This document shows positions 1-16,134 of a DNA stretch of 64,000 bases, piece after piece. Under the pieces are notes generated by a model. That model searched no databases. It was not told the origin of the DNA and saw nothing but the letters and a program-made list of their open reading frames with translations. The DNA comes from Gossypium raimondii (taxonomy: Eukaryota; Streptophyta; Magnoliopsida; Malvales; Malvaceae). A program made the translations under genes and the position numbers. The stretch spans positions 62,257,980 through 62,321,979 of the forward strand of contig NC_068575.1 in assembly GCF_025698545.1 (NCBI RefSeq), in the 5' to 3' direction. The first letter of the stretch is position 1. Every line of letters starts with the position of its first letter.

Positions 1-384
1 CGTTTGAAATAAGCAGGTACAAGTTTGGTTTGTAATAAATGGTAAAAATGCATGCTTGGAATGTTCATTTTAGGTACTTCAACATTAGTGTCTTGAGACA
101 GCAACAACATGTCTCGAGACCACCAGTGGAAATTGAATAAATGAGTTTGGATTCGAATTCTAATCCCATTTATAACCCCGTACAACATTTAAAAACTTTA
201 AACATGGTTCATTAGCATTCATTGATTATACTCATGTGTTTTAATTGAGCTTTTATGCGATTTTATTTATTTGAATGGATGTTGCTTGTTAAATATGACA
301 TTGAGCTAGTTTGAGTTGCTTCATCAACGTAATGTGATGTCACGCATTTGAATCCGATGATCAGGTCGAGAGTGGGGTGTCACA
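1..384 (+). mobile_element. Probable right end of a degraded LTR (fossil)
   Basis: The stretch contains the phrases typical of cotton gypsy LTRs: paired 'tctcgagac / tcttgagac' motifs near 90-120 and a closing segment with 'gatgatcaggtcgagag' ending in a TGTCACA-like terminus at about 384. The left end is outside the window, so neither target duplication nor partner LTR can be seen. The assignment rests on remembered family resemblance and is tentative. It is an old, broken fossil. Confidence 0.4.
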
Positions 385-2594
385 CTTTACTTAATCAATT
401 GAGTCTTAGTTTAATTAGCACAAGTGCTATTACAATAATTAGAAGGATATAAATTCAAATGCGCTCAAGTGCCAATTTTTATATACATTACCTAAACTAT
501 TTATAATTTTTAAACTCCTAAAATGAAAAATACTACGTGTATAAGCGCATTTAAATTCATGTATTCCAAATTACTGTACTAGGATGATTTTAGCTTTTAT
601 TATCAATTAAATTATAATTTTATTTATTATTTATGTATTGGGAGATCAAAATGAAAATTCCATATATATACTCTTTTATTTTTATTTTCTAACTTCAATA
701 TTTATTTTAATAATCAAGAATACGAGAATTCTATTGAAATTAAAGAAAAGTTTAAACATATATATATTTAAAATTTTAATTACATTACTATAAAATTATA
801 CTTTAATTTAATTATGCGATGTTATAATTATATCAAATCACTCTTAATTTAGACTAATATTTTATGATAGTAAATAAACATATTTAATTAATCTTAATTC
901 ATATTATCCAACTATATAAACATTTATGGTTATCTATACATTAGTTATTATTTTATGTTCTATTTATTCTGTTACTATATTCTATTTAGTATATTATATA
1001 ATTTAGTATAATATTGTTTTTTAAGGAGTATGTTATCAAAAAGGGCGTTTTTAAGAGTAGAAATTTCACGACTAAATTGGTGCTTGAGTTGGTGGGCTCT
1101 CTTCCGGACACTAAATAAAGAACAACAAACACATAAGATACAACGAGATGATTACACAATTTAGTTCCTCTATGTTTATGAAGCCTAGTTCAGTGAGAAA
1201 CATGCATTCTCTTCGACAATTACAAAGTGAACTTACTCAATCACACACCCCGGGATCGTTTCCTTCACTCTTGCACTTCGAAGATGCAATACTCTCACCG
1301 CTATGATCACCCTTTGTGATCACAAGAAGTAAAATCACCATAAATGATTTTACTATAAAAGTAACACTCTTACAAAATTATTTTTCTAATACATTTATCT
1401 AGGCAAGTCTCTCAAATATATAAACATTGATTTCGAGATTTGCTTACAATAAAAGATCTAAACAATCTCAATGATTTTTTTTGAAAATAATAATCTATCA
1501 ATAAAGTAATAAAAATGTAAAAAATTTTAAGTAATTTAATAATTTTTGAATTGATGCTAATGATATAAATTAAGTAAAAATATTAAATAATAGTATAAAT
1601 AGTTGAATATTATTTTAATAAATCTTTTATCTAACAAAACTCAAAACTAATTACGAGCCCTGAAATTTTATCCAAGATACGTTACATTTTTCACATATTT
1701 AATTTTTTTACTTAATTTTATGTTTTAACCATTAAAAATATGTAATAAATTTAAATATTAAACTTAGCAAATATATTATTATCTAAATGTAAATATGGAT
1801 AATAAACTATAAATTAAACATATTAAAAATTATAGATATCTCTATTCATTATGTTTATTTTTCCAAGTTCATTTTCAATATAGGATGATATAATTTTGAC
1901 TCTTGAATTTGGTAAGTAAATCTACTTTGGTATCTATTATTATTATTATTTAGTTTGGTATCTAACTTTGAAACTAGATCAATTTTAGTTTTATACTTGA
2001 AAAGTATAAAATTTTGATGACGTAATATTGAGTTTGTACTATATCATCACTTGAAAATTTAAAAAATTATATAAAATATTGAATAATTACGTAGTACAAT
2101 CTTAGAGTGTAATATATAATGTTTTAATAATTGGACTAATAATTTGGTCAAACCACTAATTTTTAATTTAATCAATTTAATTAAACCAATAATTCAACCC
2201 ATTCAACTATTAACTTTTATCTCAAATTTTAATTTATACTTACTTGGAGAATAGATTCAAACCCTCTACTTGTACTAATATATCCGGCTATCCATATATT
2301 ACAATCTTTTGCTGCTCAAAGAGCACAAATTTTTAGGCTTTTTATTTATTCATTCAATGTTGACATTTATTTTTGGCCATACCAGAGTGAGCTACCACAT
2401 TTTCACCCCACGCTGCTTCCCCATATTAACCAGTGGGGGACTAATCAGTCCTATTAATGGATCACAGGCACAGCTGCTCTCATGAATACCATTAATGGCA
2501 AACCCAACTACATCAAGCGTGTGTCTTTATGTTTCTTCTTCTATTTGTAGCCACAATCTTTGTATCTCAGCACCAAATAAAGATCATAAAGGAA
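385..2594. other. AT-rich intergenic region
   Basis: No convincing coding sequence. Most of it is A/T-rich single-copy-looking DNA. A more complex patch at about 1025-1380 (higher GC, near-palindromic 'gatcaccctttgtgatcac') may be an old transposon remnant, but no protein domain is readable in it. The last 200 bases are the presumed promoter and 5' leader of the acyltransferase gene that follows. Confidence 0.5.
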
Positions 2595-3950
2595 ATGGCA
2601 GGCGTAGAAGCAGGGAAGGAGGAGGAGGCGACCGCTGTGAGAATCACCGGAAAAAGCCACGTCAAGCCGGGAAAGTTGATAGGAAGAAAAGAGTGTCAGT
2701 TGGTCACCTTTGATCTCCCCTACCTGGCTTTCTATTATAACCAGAAGCTGTTGTTTTACAAGAACGACGGTTGTGGTGAGTTCGAGGACAAGGTTGAAAA
2801 GCTCAAGGAAGGGCTGAGGGTGGTGTTAGAGGAGTTTTATCAGCTAGGAGGTAAGCTCGGGAAAGATGACGATGAGGTTCTTAGAGTTGATTATGACGAT
2901 GATATGGATGGTGTTGAAGTGGTGGAAGCCGTGGCAGAGGGGATTACCGTCGATGAATTGACGGGTGATGATGGTACGAGCTCATTTAAGGAATTGATAC
3001 CTTTTAATGGCGTCTTGAACTTGGAGGGTCTTCACAGGCCTCTTTTGTCCATACAGTTGACGAAGTTGAAAGATGGTATCGCAATGGGGTGTGCTTTCAA
3101 CCATGCCGTCCTCGACGGAACCTCCACTTGGCATTTTATGAGCTCTTGGGCTCAAATCTGTAACGGTACTTCGAGCTCCGTCGTTGTGCCGCCGTTTCTT
3201 GATCGGACCAAAGCTCGAAACACCCGCGTGAAGCTCGACCTCAGTCCGGTCGTTTCTTGCAACGGCGACGACGCCACCAAACAAGGCCCGCCGGCGCCGC
3301 AGATGAGGGAGAAACTCTTCCGTTTTTCCGAAGCCGCCGTCGATAAGATCAAATCGAGAGCTAATTCAACCCCACCACCGTCCGATGGCTCTAAACCGTT
3401 CTCGACTTTCCAATCTCTAGCTGTCCACATTTGGCGACACGTATCCCAAGCACGTAACCTCAAACCCGAAGACTACACGGTTTTTACTGTCTTCGCCGAT
3501 TGTCGTAAAAGGGTTGATCCACCGATGCCCGACAGTTACTTCGGAAACTTGATTCAAGCCATCTTCACCGCCACAGCGGCCGGGTTGTTATTGGAAAACC
3601 CACCGTCATTCGGAGCTTTAGTGATACAAAAAGCTATAGAATCCCACGACGCTAAAGCCATCGATGAACGTAACAAGGCATGGGAAGCAGCGCCGAAGAT
3701 TTTCCAGTTCAAAGACGCCGGTGTCAACTGTGTAGCGGTCGGAAGCTCACCGAGGTTTAAAGTTTACGAAGTGGATTTCGGGTGGGGAAAGCCGGTAGGG
3801 GTGAGGAGTGGATCCAACAACAGGTTCGATGGAATGGTGTATTTGTATCAAGGGAAGAGCGGTGGCCGGAGCATTGACGTTGAAATCACCATGGAAGCTC
3901 AAGCTATGGAGAAATTGGAGAAGGATAAAGAGTTTTTAATGGAAGTATAG
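2595..3950 (+). CDS. BAHD acyltransferase, DCR/PEL3-like
   Basis: Single-exon gene of 451 codons from the ATG at 2595. BAHD enzymes move an acyl group from acyl-CoA to an alcohol or amine in the cytosol. Both family signatures are present: HxxxD as HAVLD (residues 170-174, catalytic His) and DFGWG (394-398, structural). The early 'TFDLPYLAFYYNQKLLFYK' block, acidic stretch and 'HRPLLSIQLTKL' resemble the Arabidopsis DCR/PEL3 group, which acts in cutin and epidermal surface formation; this subgroup call is from memory. An in-frame ATG at 2529 would add 22 mostly hydrophobic residues. I prefer 2595 because BAHD proteins are normally soluble and the conserved part begins after it. The frame is open to the TAG at 3948. 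Substrate cannot be told from sequence. Confidence 0.88.
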   Translation: MAGVEAGKEEEATAVRITGKSHVKPGKLIGRKECQLVTFDLPYLAFYYNQKLLFYKNDGCGEFEDKVEKLKEGLRVVLEEFYQLGGKLGKDDDEVLRVDYDDDMDGVEVVEAVAEGITVDELTGDDGTSSFKELIPFNGVLNLEGLHRPLLSIQLTKLKDGIAMGCAFNHAVLDGTSTWHFMSSWAQICNGTSSSVVVPPFLDRTKARNTRVKLDLSPVVSCNGDDATKQGPPAPQMREKLFRFSEAAVDKIKSRANSTPPPSDGSKPFSTFQSLAVHIWRHVSQARNLKPEDYTVFTVFADCRKRVDPPMPDSYFGNLIQAIFTATAAGLLLENPPSFGALVIQKAIESHDAKAIDERNKAWEAAPKIFQFKDAGVNCVAVGSSPRFKVYEVDFGWGKPVGVRSGSNNRFDGMVYLYQGKSGGRSIDVEITMEAQAMEKLEKDKEFLMEV

Positions 3951-7529
<3,579 letters not shown>

Positions 7530-7567
7530 GTAATGTCTAACCGATTATCTTGATGGCGAATGTAGAA

Positions 7568-7684
7568 TTTATTTATAGGAGGAAGTATTTGTGTAAATAG
7601 TGCATTATTAAAGTAGTTTCATAGTGATATTGGTTTATTTATAGGAGGAAGTATTATGTAAATAGTGCATTATTAACGTAGTTT
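7568..7684 (+). repeat. Imperfect direct repeat of about 51 bp
   Basis: Two near-identical units (7568-7619 and 7634-7684) both read 'tttatttataggagg', then 'aaatagtgcattatta', separated by about 14 bases. They lie just after the kinase pseudogene and look like a local duplication in its old 3' region. Confidence 0.75.
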
Positions 7685-8950
7685 TATTAACTGGAACTAA
7701 AAGCGAAGGTTTGGTTAACAAGTCTCTTTAAAGATTATTTAGTATATTATTTATAATAATGAGAGTGTTTTTTTTGACAATTTTTGTAAGTGTAATAAAT
7801 ATAGTATAATTAAAATATAAATAATGTACATGTACGAATTGAGTTGAGGCCTCGTTGGCATAATGATGGTATTAAATGTAATATTGATAACTTTATTTTC
7901 TATGCATTAGTAGATAATTTTACCATACATAACAGTCTTTTTTTTTTTTTTTTTACATTAACAAACTCCCAAAATGGGAGAAGTGCAAGCAGACAAGCTC
8001 CCTATGCAGTGTCAGAACAGCAAAATTTATTAAATAATCTATAACTGCTATAATATTATATCCTATAGGAACCCGCGACCTAAATTGCTAAATCACACTC
8101 GTGATAAATAAAAAAACATAATTATATAATTAATATATTTATAAAATATATCAATAATAAATGAGGAGTTCATGGGCATGTTTTGAAAAGTCATGCCTTG
8201 CCTTGCATCAATGTCCTATATCTGCATATCTCAAGATCAATTCGGGCCTGCGTCCTACAATACATCACTTCTCGGCTGAACTTCATATTGGACCATTCTA
8301 ACATTTGAATGTCTCCTAGAGGTGTAAGCATCTTGGGCTGATAAGATTGGTTTGATTTTTTAGCACCTATATTAGTTACCTTATTTGAATTTTTAGCTCG
8401 GATTTTCCTATGAATAATCATTTTCATTTTTACTTCCGGTGTTCATATTAATCCTCATTTTACACCCAAAGATATCGTATATCTAAATCAAATTCGTACA
8501 AGTATGAAATTTGGTAAAAATACCATGGAGATTCCTAAACAATTTGTCTCATTTACTTAAAAATAAAAAAATTAGTTCTCGTACCTTAGAATAAAGAGTA
8601 ATTTGGTTTTTTTGTTAAAATTTTCATCTATTTTTTTGTTAAAACTTGCATGGATGATAAAATAACTACTGAAGTCGCACGTGTACTTCATTTTGACGAA
8701 CATTGATTAATTTTAAAAGTAAAATAGATAAAATTTTAACAGGAAGATCAATTTGTTCTTTAATCGATATATAAGGAATAATTTACCTATTTTTTAGTAA
8801 AGAGGGCAAAATGAACCTATCTCATTATGTTCTAAAATTATCGATATCTAAGTTAAAAAAACAAAAAAACACATAATATTTTATGAAATAACAAAATTAA
8901 AAGAAAAAAACAATATTTGAGGAAAAATTACCTACTAAAAAGAAGAAGAA
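7685..8950. other. Intergenic region with MITE-like remnant
   Basis: No gene seen. A T tract lies at about 7938-7954. The part from about 8540 to 8830 has a loose inverted arrangement: 'gtaatttggttt' with 'ttaaaattttcatctat' on one side, and 'atagataaaattttaac' with 'aatttacctattttttagtaaagagggcaaaatg' on the other. It matches the arms of the MITE family annotated at 43-47 kb, so it is probably a degraded member. Confidence 0.45.
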
Positions 8951-8953
8951 AAA

Positions 8954-9103
8954 TAGCCGTTGCCGCTCTCCAAGAAGAAGAAAAATAAACCCTAGATATT
9001 TCAAGAAGTAGCCGTTGCGCCTTCTATAAGAAAATCTAGATTAAAAAATTACTCGAAATACGAAGACCTTCGCTTATTATCATTTAGGCATTCACTATAT
9101 AAA
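8954..9103 (+). promoter_or_regulatory. CDC20-A promoter: two MSA-like motifs plus TATA box
   Basis: Two copies of TAGCCGTTGC (8954-8963 and 9009-9018), which read GCAACGGCTA on the other strand, match the core of the plant mitosis-specific activator (MSA, AACGG core) bound by three-repeat MYB proteins. A TATATAAA box follows at 9096-9103, about 300 bp before the ATG. The same pair-plus-TATA layout precedes CDC20-C and CDC20-D, which supports function. Binding itself is inferred. Confidence 0.72.
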
Positions 9104-9399
9104 CTCCATTGATTCCTCCATTAATCTTCAATCAATTCTCGCTCCAACATCTCCATCTCCATCTACTCTCGCATCGCATAGCATCTCTCTAATCTTTTTT
9201 TTTCTCTGTCTGTAACGTTTTCCATTTGATTTTGTTTTTGTTGATTGTTTTCTTTTTCTTTTAATTTTGGAGATTGAACTTTGCAGGTTCTGGGTTATTA
9301 TATATATTGGATTTTGCTTAACTATTTTTTTTGCAGGATCTTAAATAGTTTATCACTTTCTGTTTCTCTTTTATTATATATATTTGGATACTTGATATT

Positions 9400-11092
9400 A
9401 TGGATGCAGGATCTTTAAATTCTTTTTCAAACTTGAAGGGTCAATCTAGATGCCCACTTCAAGAACAACTTCTCCAGAGAAAGAATTCCAAGGAAAATGT
9501 ATATATTTCAACTTATTTTATTTAATTTCAATGATTGCAAATCTGGGTTTTTTTTTTTTGATTTATTGCAAAAGAACAACTTTGAATTAATCGATAAATT
9601 AGAGTTTGTAATGCATTGAAATTGAATGCGCTTTTATTGTTATTGTTTAGATGGATAGATTCATACCAAACCGTTCAGCAATGGACTTTGATTATGCGCA
9701 TTACATGCTGACCGAAGGAAGGAAGATCAAAGAGAACCAAACAGCATGCTCACCTGCCAGGGAGGCCTACAGGAAGCAGCTGGCTGAGACCTTGAACATG
9801 AACCGCACCCGAATCTTGGCTTTCAAGAACAAGCCACCAGCACCCGTCGAACTCTTCCCTTCCGAGCACTCAACGGCTTCAGCTCATCCGACCAAATCCG
9901 CAAAGCCTAGAAGACATATTCCCCAGGTAAGTACAGCACGATATGGATACTTCGGTTAGTTCAGAAAATTTTGGTTCAACAGACTCTAATATGATGCGAT
10001 TTTCAATTCTTCAGAGCTCTGAGAGAACATTGGATGCTCCTGATCTCGTCGACGATTTTTACCTGAATTTATTGGACTGGGGCAGCAGCAATGTACTAGC
10101 AATAGCACTCGGAAACACTGTGTATCTGTGGGATGCTTCAGATAGTTCTACTTCAGAACTTGTCACTATTGATGACGAAAACGGACCAGTAACAAGTGTG
10201 AATTGGGCTCCTGATGGTCGGCATATTGCCATTGGCTTGAACAATTCCGAAGTACAACTATGGGATTCGACTGCCAACCGGCAGGTTCAATATTAAAGTC
10301 TTTGCCGAACATTTTGCAGCTTCTTCTTATTGTTCCTCCATTGTTTAATTTTCCCCTTTGTTGCTGCAGCTGCGTACTCTGAGAGGTTGTCACAGATCAA
10401 GAGTGGGTTCAATGGCATGGAACAATCACATTCTCACAACAGGAGGAATGGATGGTCAGATTGTTAACAACGATGTGAGAATTAGATCCCATGTTGTCGA
10501 AACGTACAGAGGCCACCAGCAAGAGGTTTGCGGGCTGAAATGGTCGGCTTCCGGGCAACAACTAGCCAGCGGAGGCAATGATAATGTTGTTCACATATGG
10601 GATAGGTCCATGGCATCTTCAAATTCACCAACTCAATGGCTACACAGGTTGGAGGAGCATACCTCAGCTGTCAAAGCCCTTGCCTGGTGCCCTTTCCAGA
10701 GCAATTTGCTGGCCACAGGTGGAGGTGGCGGCGATCGCACCATAAAATTTTGGAACACACATACTGGTGCATGCTTGAATTCAGTTGATACCGGCTCCCA
10801 GGTTTGCTCATTGCTATGGAGCAAGAATGAGAGGGAGCTATTGAGTTCCCATGGGTTTACTCAGAATCAATTAACTCTTTGGAAATATCCATCGATGGTG
10901 AAGATGGCAGAGCTAACGGGTCATACATCTAGAGTACTTTACATGGCTCAAAGCCCTGATGGGTGCACAGTGGCATCAGCAGCAGGGGATGAGACTCTAA
11001 GATTCTGGAATGTTTTTGGGGTCCCAGAAGTGGCTAAAACTGCTCCGAAAGTGAACCGTGAGCCATTCTCTCAGTTGAACCGTATCCGTTGA
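9400..11092 (+). CDS. CDC20: CDC20 (FIZZY) APC/C activator, copy A, intact
   Basis: Four exons: 9400-9498, 9651-9926, 10015-10284 and 10370-11092, all GT-AG, giving 455 residues, the usual plant CDC20 length (about 457). CDC20 binds the anaphase-promoting complex and recruits cyclins and securin for ubiquitination at mitosis. Visible parts: a KEN motif at residues 31-33, C-box DRFIPNR (35-41), a Mad2-binding-type segment RILAF (87-91), a seven-blade WD40 propeller (WD repeats from 'TVYLWDAS' to 'TLRFWNVFG'), and the C-terminal IR tail (NRIR). The C-box falls at the start of exon 2. The ATG at 9400 begins the conserved MDAG N-terminus. Exon 2 contains the left breakpoint of the tandem duplication that made CDC20-B. 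Exon sequences are close to copies C and D. Confidence 0.95.
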
Positions 11093-11315
11093 TGGAGAAA
11101 GAGACTAGGAGTGGTGGCGGTGCCGTTGGATTCTTTGTTTTGTAAAGGTTTTCCTCTGATGGCATGTGTAGAGTAAAGTTAGGGATAGTGCGATAAATTG
11201 TTCATCCCCGTCTACATTATATTTTCAACTCCTTATTGAAAGAAAGTCTTTGGTTAAATTATGGATTTTAGTCTCTATATATTTGGTTTTTATATTTTTC
11301 GAATTGATCAATTTT

Positions 11316-11500
11316 GATAAAAATATTATAGAGGCTTATGTACTAGATGTTATATTGTATTTTAACCCCTATACTAAAAATAGACAAATTAATTTATCTA
11401 TATTAGATCAAAGAGCAAATTACCCTTCATTAAAAATCCTATGTTACTTTTACTCTTACAAACTAACATGGTTAACAAAAATAACCAAATAGTAGTAAGT
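11316..11500 (+). mobile_element. Half of a MITE (left arm only)
   Basis: The segment starting 'gataaaaatattatagagg', then 'gtactaga', 'tattgtattttaacccc' and 'ttagatcaaagagcaaatta', matches the left arm and middle of the MITE family at 43-47 kb, but no right inverted repeat follows. The counterpart in copy B lies at about 30545-30730, so the truncation predates the tandem duplication. Confidence 0.55.
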
Positions 11501-13143
11501 AGTGACATGTGATATGTACCTAATTTGAAAATGACTAATTTGGAAATGACTTTTGTAAGAACTGAAATTTTAGAATTTGAAAAGTATAAAGACTAAAATT
11601 GACTGAATTTTACAGAGACTAAATCCATATTTTTGCAAAATATAGGCACTTAATAATAAAATTTAACCAAAATATTATTAGTTGAGATTTATATATATTA
11701 AAATAATGTAACATCCGCGTTTTAACTCGGGGTTAAGTACAGATGATGGATCGGGTTAAGAATTAGTATAAAATTTTTAAAATATAATAAATAGGAATTT
11801 TGAGTATTAAATTAGGAAGTATATAGTCTAATAAGAAATTAGAAAAAAATAAAAAAATACTCTTTAGATAGGAAATTTTAAAATAGATACATTGATTTAG
11901 TTGAAAGAATAAAAAATTGTTGTGGCCAAAGTAGAAAAATATTAAGTTAGGAGATATATTATAGTAAAGGAATGAAGGACTAAAAGAAATTTAACCAAAG
12001 TGTTGTATAAGTCATATTAGGAAATATGAAAGATGAGGAAGGACAAAGTGGTAATTAGCCAAGTAAATATTTATTAGGTGTAATTATGATGGGTAAAAGT
12101 AAAAAGATGGATGGCTTAAGGACTTAGTAGCAATTTGACCATTTTAATTAAAAATGTGAGATATTTTAGTAGAATGGTGTAGAAAGTGGGAGAAAAGATG
12201 AAAATATATATCATCTTTTCACAAGCCAAACCGTCACTTCTTTCCCCCCAAGTTTCATCCAACTTTTCTTTTAATTCCCTTCATGTCCTTCCATCATAGT
12301 TGAACCATCCAAGCTTCAAACCTTCATTTTTCTTTGAAATTTCCTTGGTAAAAATCAAAGAGCTAAGGTAAGAAATGATGAAATTATCATATAAATGTTA
12401 TATGTTTTATATGAAATTGAAGAGAAAGAAAAGAAAGGAGATGGTCTAATTGAAGAAAAAGGGAAAGAGAAGGCTAAGGAGTGAAGGAAGAAGAAAATAC
12501 ATCATCTCAACTTTTTTGTTGTAAGTACTACAAGATTTTAAATTATTTTTATTTAAATGCTTATATTTTAGTATGGAATTACTTAGAATAGAAATGTAAA
12601 ATATATATTTAAATTTGTAAATAGATAAAAAAATTAGATTATGAAATTATGAAATTTGTAAAGAAAATTATATGGTGAAGAATATGAAATGGTATATTGT
12701 TTGAACACTAAGTAATGATGTTGTGGTAAAAGTATATGTGTGAAAAAGGTGTGATATTTGTTATTTGTGAAATCGGGACTAAATTGTAGATGATGGAGAA
12801 ATGAGAAATCTTTTCCGAAATATTTATCTAAAGTATTTACGTGTATGAAATTTAGCTTTAATGCCAAAATAGATGGAATTTAGAACTACTAGGATATTAG
12901 TGGCATGCCATTAAGGGACCGTAGCATGCTCTTCGATTATTAGCATATTAGTGCTCTCCGTTTAGCACATTTGTGCTCTCTGTATAGCACTTTAGTGCTC
13001 TCTGTTCAATAGTGCATAATAATGCACCTCTGTATTTATTCCGTATATCTGGTGTGTTCTATAAAGTCTACTTTGGGCTAAAAATATGAGTTGTGAACAA
13101 AAGTGAATCACCAATGTGTTGAGGTAAGTTTGATAACTTACAA

Positions 13144-15987
13144 TGTAATAGCCTGAATTTTTAGTGGTGTCGGAATGGTGATTCGAGATCACTAAATCTG
13201 ACAAACGAGTAGAAAATATTATAAATTTAGTAAGTATAAGTTAAATGTGAAGTTAGGAAAATTTTTGAAATAGTGAATAGTGTACTAGGAATAAATATTA
13301 AAATAATTAAAATAAAAAAACGAGGTATCGAGACCTCGAAGATTTTAAACCGAGCCATAAATATTTTTAGAAATATTTATAGAGTGTCATTGAGTTGGTA
13401 TTAAAGTTTCAGTTAGAAAATTTTAACGTTTGGATAGTTAATTAACTAAAAGGACTAAATTGGGAATAGTGTAAAATTTGTTAAATTGTGATTAAATAGC
13501 TTAAGTGACTAAAGTGGAGGGATTTAAAAGGCTATTAGGCCCAAATTATATGGGCTGGACGGTTGGGTAAGAAAAATCAGCAGAATGTAAGGAGAAACAG
13601 GGGCAAAATTGGAAACTTAACAAATTAAACATTTAAAACAAAGACAAAAGTGAAAAATCTAGAGATCTCTTCACAATTAATCAGCAAAAACGCCATAGGA
13701 GGTCTGGAATAAGCTGGTTTTTCATATTTTTGAATCATGTAAGTTTAATTCTTGATTATTTCTTCTAATTTTGTGATTTTGATACTTTTACAATTAGGTC
13801 CAACTAATTATTTCATTAGTTTTTGATTCCATGGCTGATTTTGAAAGTTACCATTGATTAGTGTTGGATTTTATGATGAATAAACATGAAATTGAAGCTT
13901 TAATTTTGTTATATGATGATTTTATTAAGTAATTTTGATAGAAATTGATTTTAGGGACCTAATTGTGAAAAAGTTGGGAATTAAGGTTTGGTGTTGCGGT
14001 TTTGAGTATGAAAGGCTATGTAGTAGTCTAAAATAGTTGGAAAAGGTGTTAATTGAGAAAAATTAGATCAATTGAGGGTTAATTGAGTAGGGATCAAATT
14101 GTAAAACCTGTAAAGTTTGGGGTAAAAGTGTAATTTCGAAAATTAAAGGGCATAAATTGTGAAATGAATTAGAATTGAATTAAATGCTGATGAATGAATA
14201 AATTTGCATTTTAGATCGAGAACTTGAAACAAGTCGAGGAAAAGAAAAAGTAGTCGATTAGTCCCTGAACTTTTACAAATTCTGCAAATCGATCCAGGTA
14301 AGTTCATATGGCTGAAATTTAATGATTAAATGTTAATTTCATGAATTATACAATGTATGGTGAAATGTATTTATTGTTGAAATGAGAATAAAATAAAAAT
14401 GTGAAAATCGAATAAATGATCAAATTAAGTGGAACGTCGGATTTGAGTACTTCTGATCAAGTGACAAAGTGATAAGTGGTAGTTTTAGCTACACTTATCT
14501 GATCAAGAAACAAAGTGATAAGTGGTTACACTTATCTGATCAAGAAACAAAGTGATAAGTGGTTACACTTATCTGATCAAGAAACAAAGTGATAAGTGGC
14601 TACACTTATCTGATCAAGTGATAAAGTGATAAGTGGTAGCTTCACTACACTTATCGATCAAGTGGTAAAGTGATAAGTGGTAGCCTAGCTACACTTATCG
14701 ATCAAGGACAAGTGATAAGAGGTCATATGGCAAAGTGAAAGTGAAGTACTCAAATTTCCATAACTGTTCCTTAATTTTGATCAAGGATGGTAAGTGGCAA
14801 ATGGGCCCAAAGGAATTATGGTAAAAGAATAAGTAGTAGTGAGTTTATACCAAGGAACTCACCAAAGATTGTGGTTGATGTAAATTTAGTAATGGTGTAT
14901 ATTGTATAAGTGTACAAGTGTTTGGTAAGATTTATGTTTTATGCCTATGAACTTACTAAGCTTTTCTATAAGCTTACATGTGTGTGTTTATTGTTTTGTA
15001 GATTAACGATTTATACATTCGGAGGATCGGATCTACATCAAGAATCACACTACCCAGATATACTCCGTAGTTTATGTTAAGCAACTTTTGGATTTATATG
15101 GCATGTATAGGAATTGAAGTAAAAGTAAATTTGAATGTTACGGTTATGTTAGATATCGAAATATATACATGTTTTAGTTTGAAATGGTTGATTGGTTGAA
15201 CTTCATTAGTATTTAAATGAAGTAGATGAAATCTGGAATTGGTTGTGATTTGAAATTTGCAGGGAAGGTTAGACAATTATAAAGGGGTTATATTGAATTT
15301 TTTTAAAAATTGCAATGGAGCAGTTCTTGGACAGCAGCATTGATGTAACTTTTAAAAATCACCAAAAATAGTGGAAATAGAATTAGAAGTTGAGTGAGAT
15401 ATGAAATTAAAGCTGAAAGAGTCTACTTTCATAGGAAAGAAGTGGAGTAAGCAAAAGAATTATATACTTTTAGATATTTGAATTTTAGTGAAACAGGGCA
15501 AGAATGTTTTTGAAGTCCCCTGTTCTGACTTTAGAAATTCATTAAAAATTGTACAAAAGGAATTTTGAGTTATAATTTATATGTAAAGACTCATTAATGA
15601 GTCTATTTTCAGTAGAAATAATTTTAATCACCATATGAAGCCTTTAATAAGAGATAATTAAATTTTAGTGATGAGTGGTTAGGATAGTCGATTAGTGAAA
15701 CAGGGGATACTTCAACTAATAAACTGTACTAATTGGCTAAAGCAAAAATTCTGAAAAATTTATGGTGAATAGATATATGAGTCTAGTTTTATGGAAAATT
15801 TACGGATCTAAATTTTGAGTTTCGTAGCTTGAATTATAATTATTTTAGTGACTGCTGTACAGGAGGACAGCTTTATTATGAATGATGAAATTAAATTTGA
15901 AAGTAAATTTTATGCCCGAACTTTTAAGTTAAGTCAAGTAACGCCTCATGCTCGACTCCGCCATGGTCTCGGGTAAGAGGTGTTACA
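13144..15987 (+). repeat. 5' LTR of the gypsy element
   Basis: 2844 bases, TGTAA...TTACA ends. It contains the cluster of GATAAGTG/CACTTATC units at 14460-14715. It begins right after the first TACAA target copy. Confidence 0.93.
14460..14715 (+). repeat. Tandem palindromic units in the 5' LTR
   Basis: About seven units of 35-50 bp, each with 'gatcaag', 'aaagtgataagtgg' and 'acacttatc'. GATAAGTG and CACTTATC within a unit are inverted, so every unit can fold into a short hairpin. The same array sits in the 3' LTR. Confidence 0.85.
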
Positions 15988-15992
15988 TTTAG

Positions 15993-16004
15993 TGGTATCG
16001 AGCC
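15993..16004 (+). other. Primer-binding site of the gypsy element
   Basis: TGGTATCGAGCC, a few bases after the 5' LTR, resembles the common plant site complementary to the 3' end of initiator methionine tRNA. Confidence 0.7.
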
Positions 16005-16134
16005 GGTTTAGCCGGTCCTCGAATATGTGTGAAGTGTAAAGTGTTTAGAAATACATGCCATATAAATCGTGATAGTGTGATGTGTATGATCCGATCTAAT
16101 CTTTGTTATTTTATAGATACTCTCGATTATAAAG

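Noticed and set aside
14460-14715. CRISPR-like array of short repeats
   Set aside because: Plant nuclear LTR; units are contiguous and palindromic without unique spacers, and the same array is in the other LTR.
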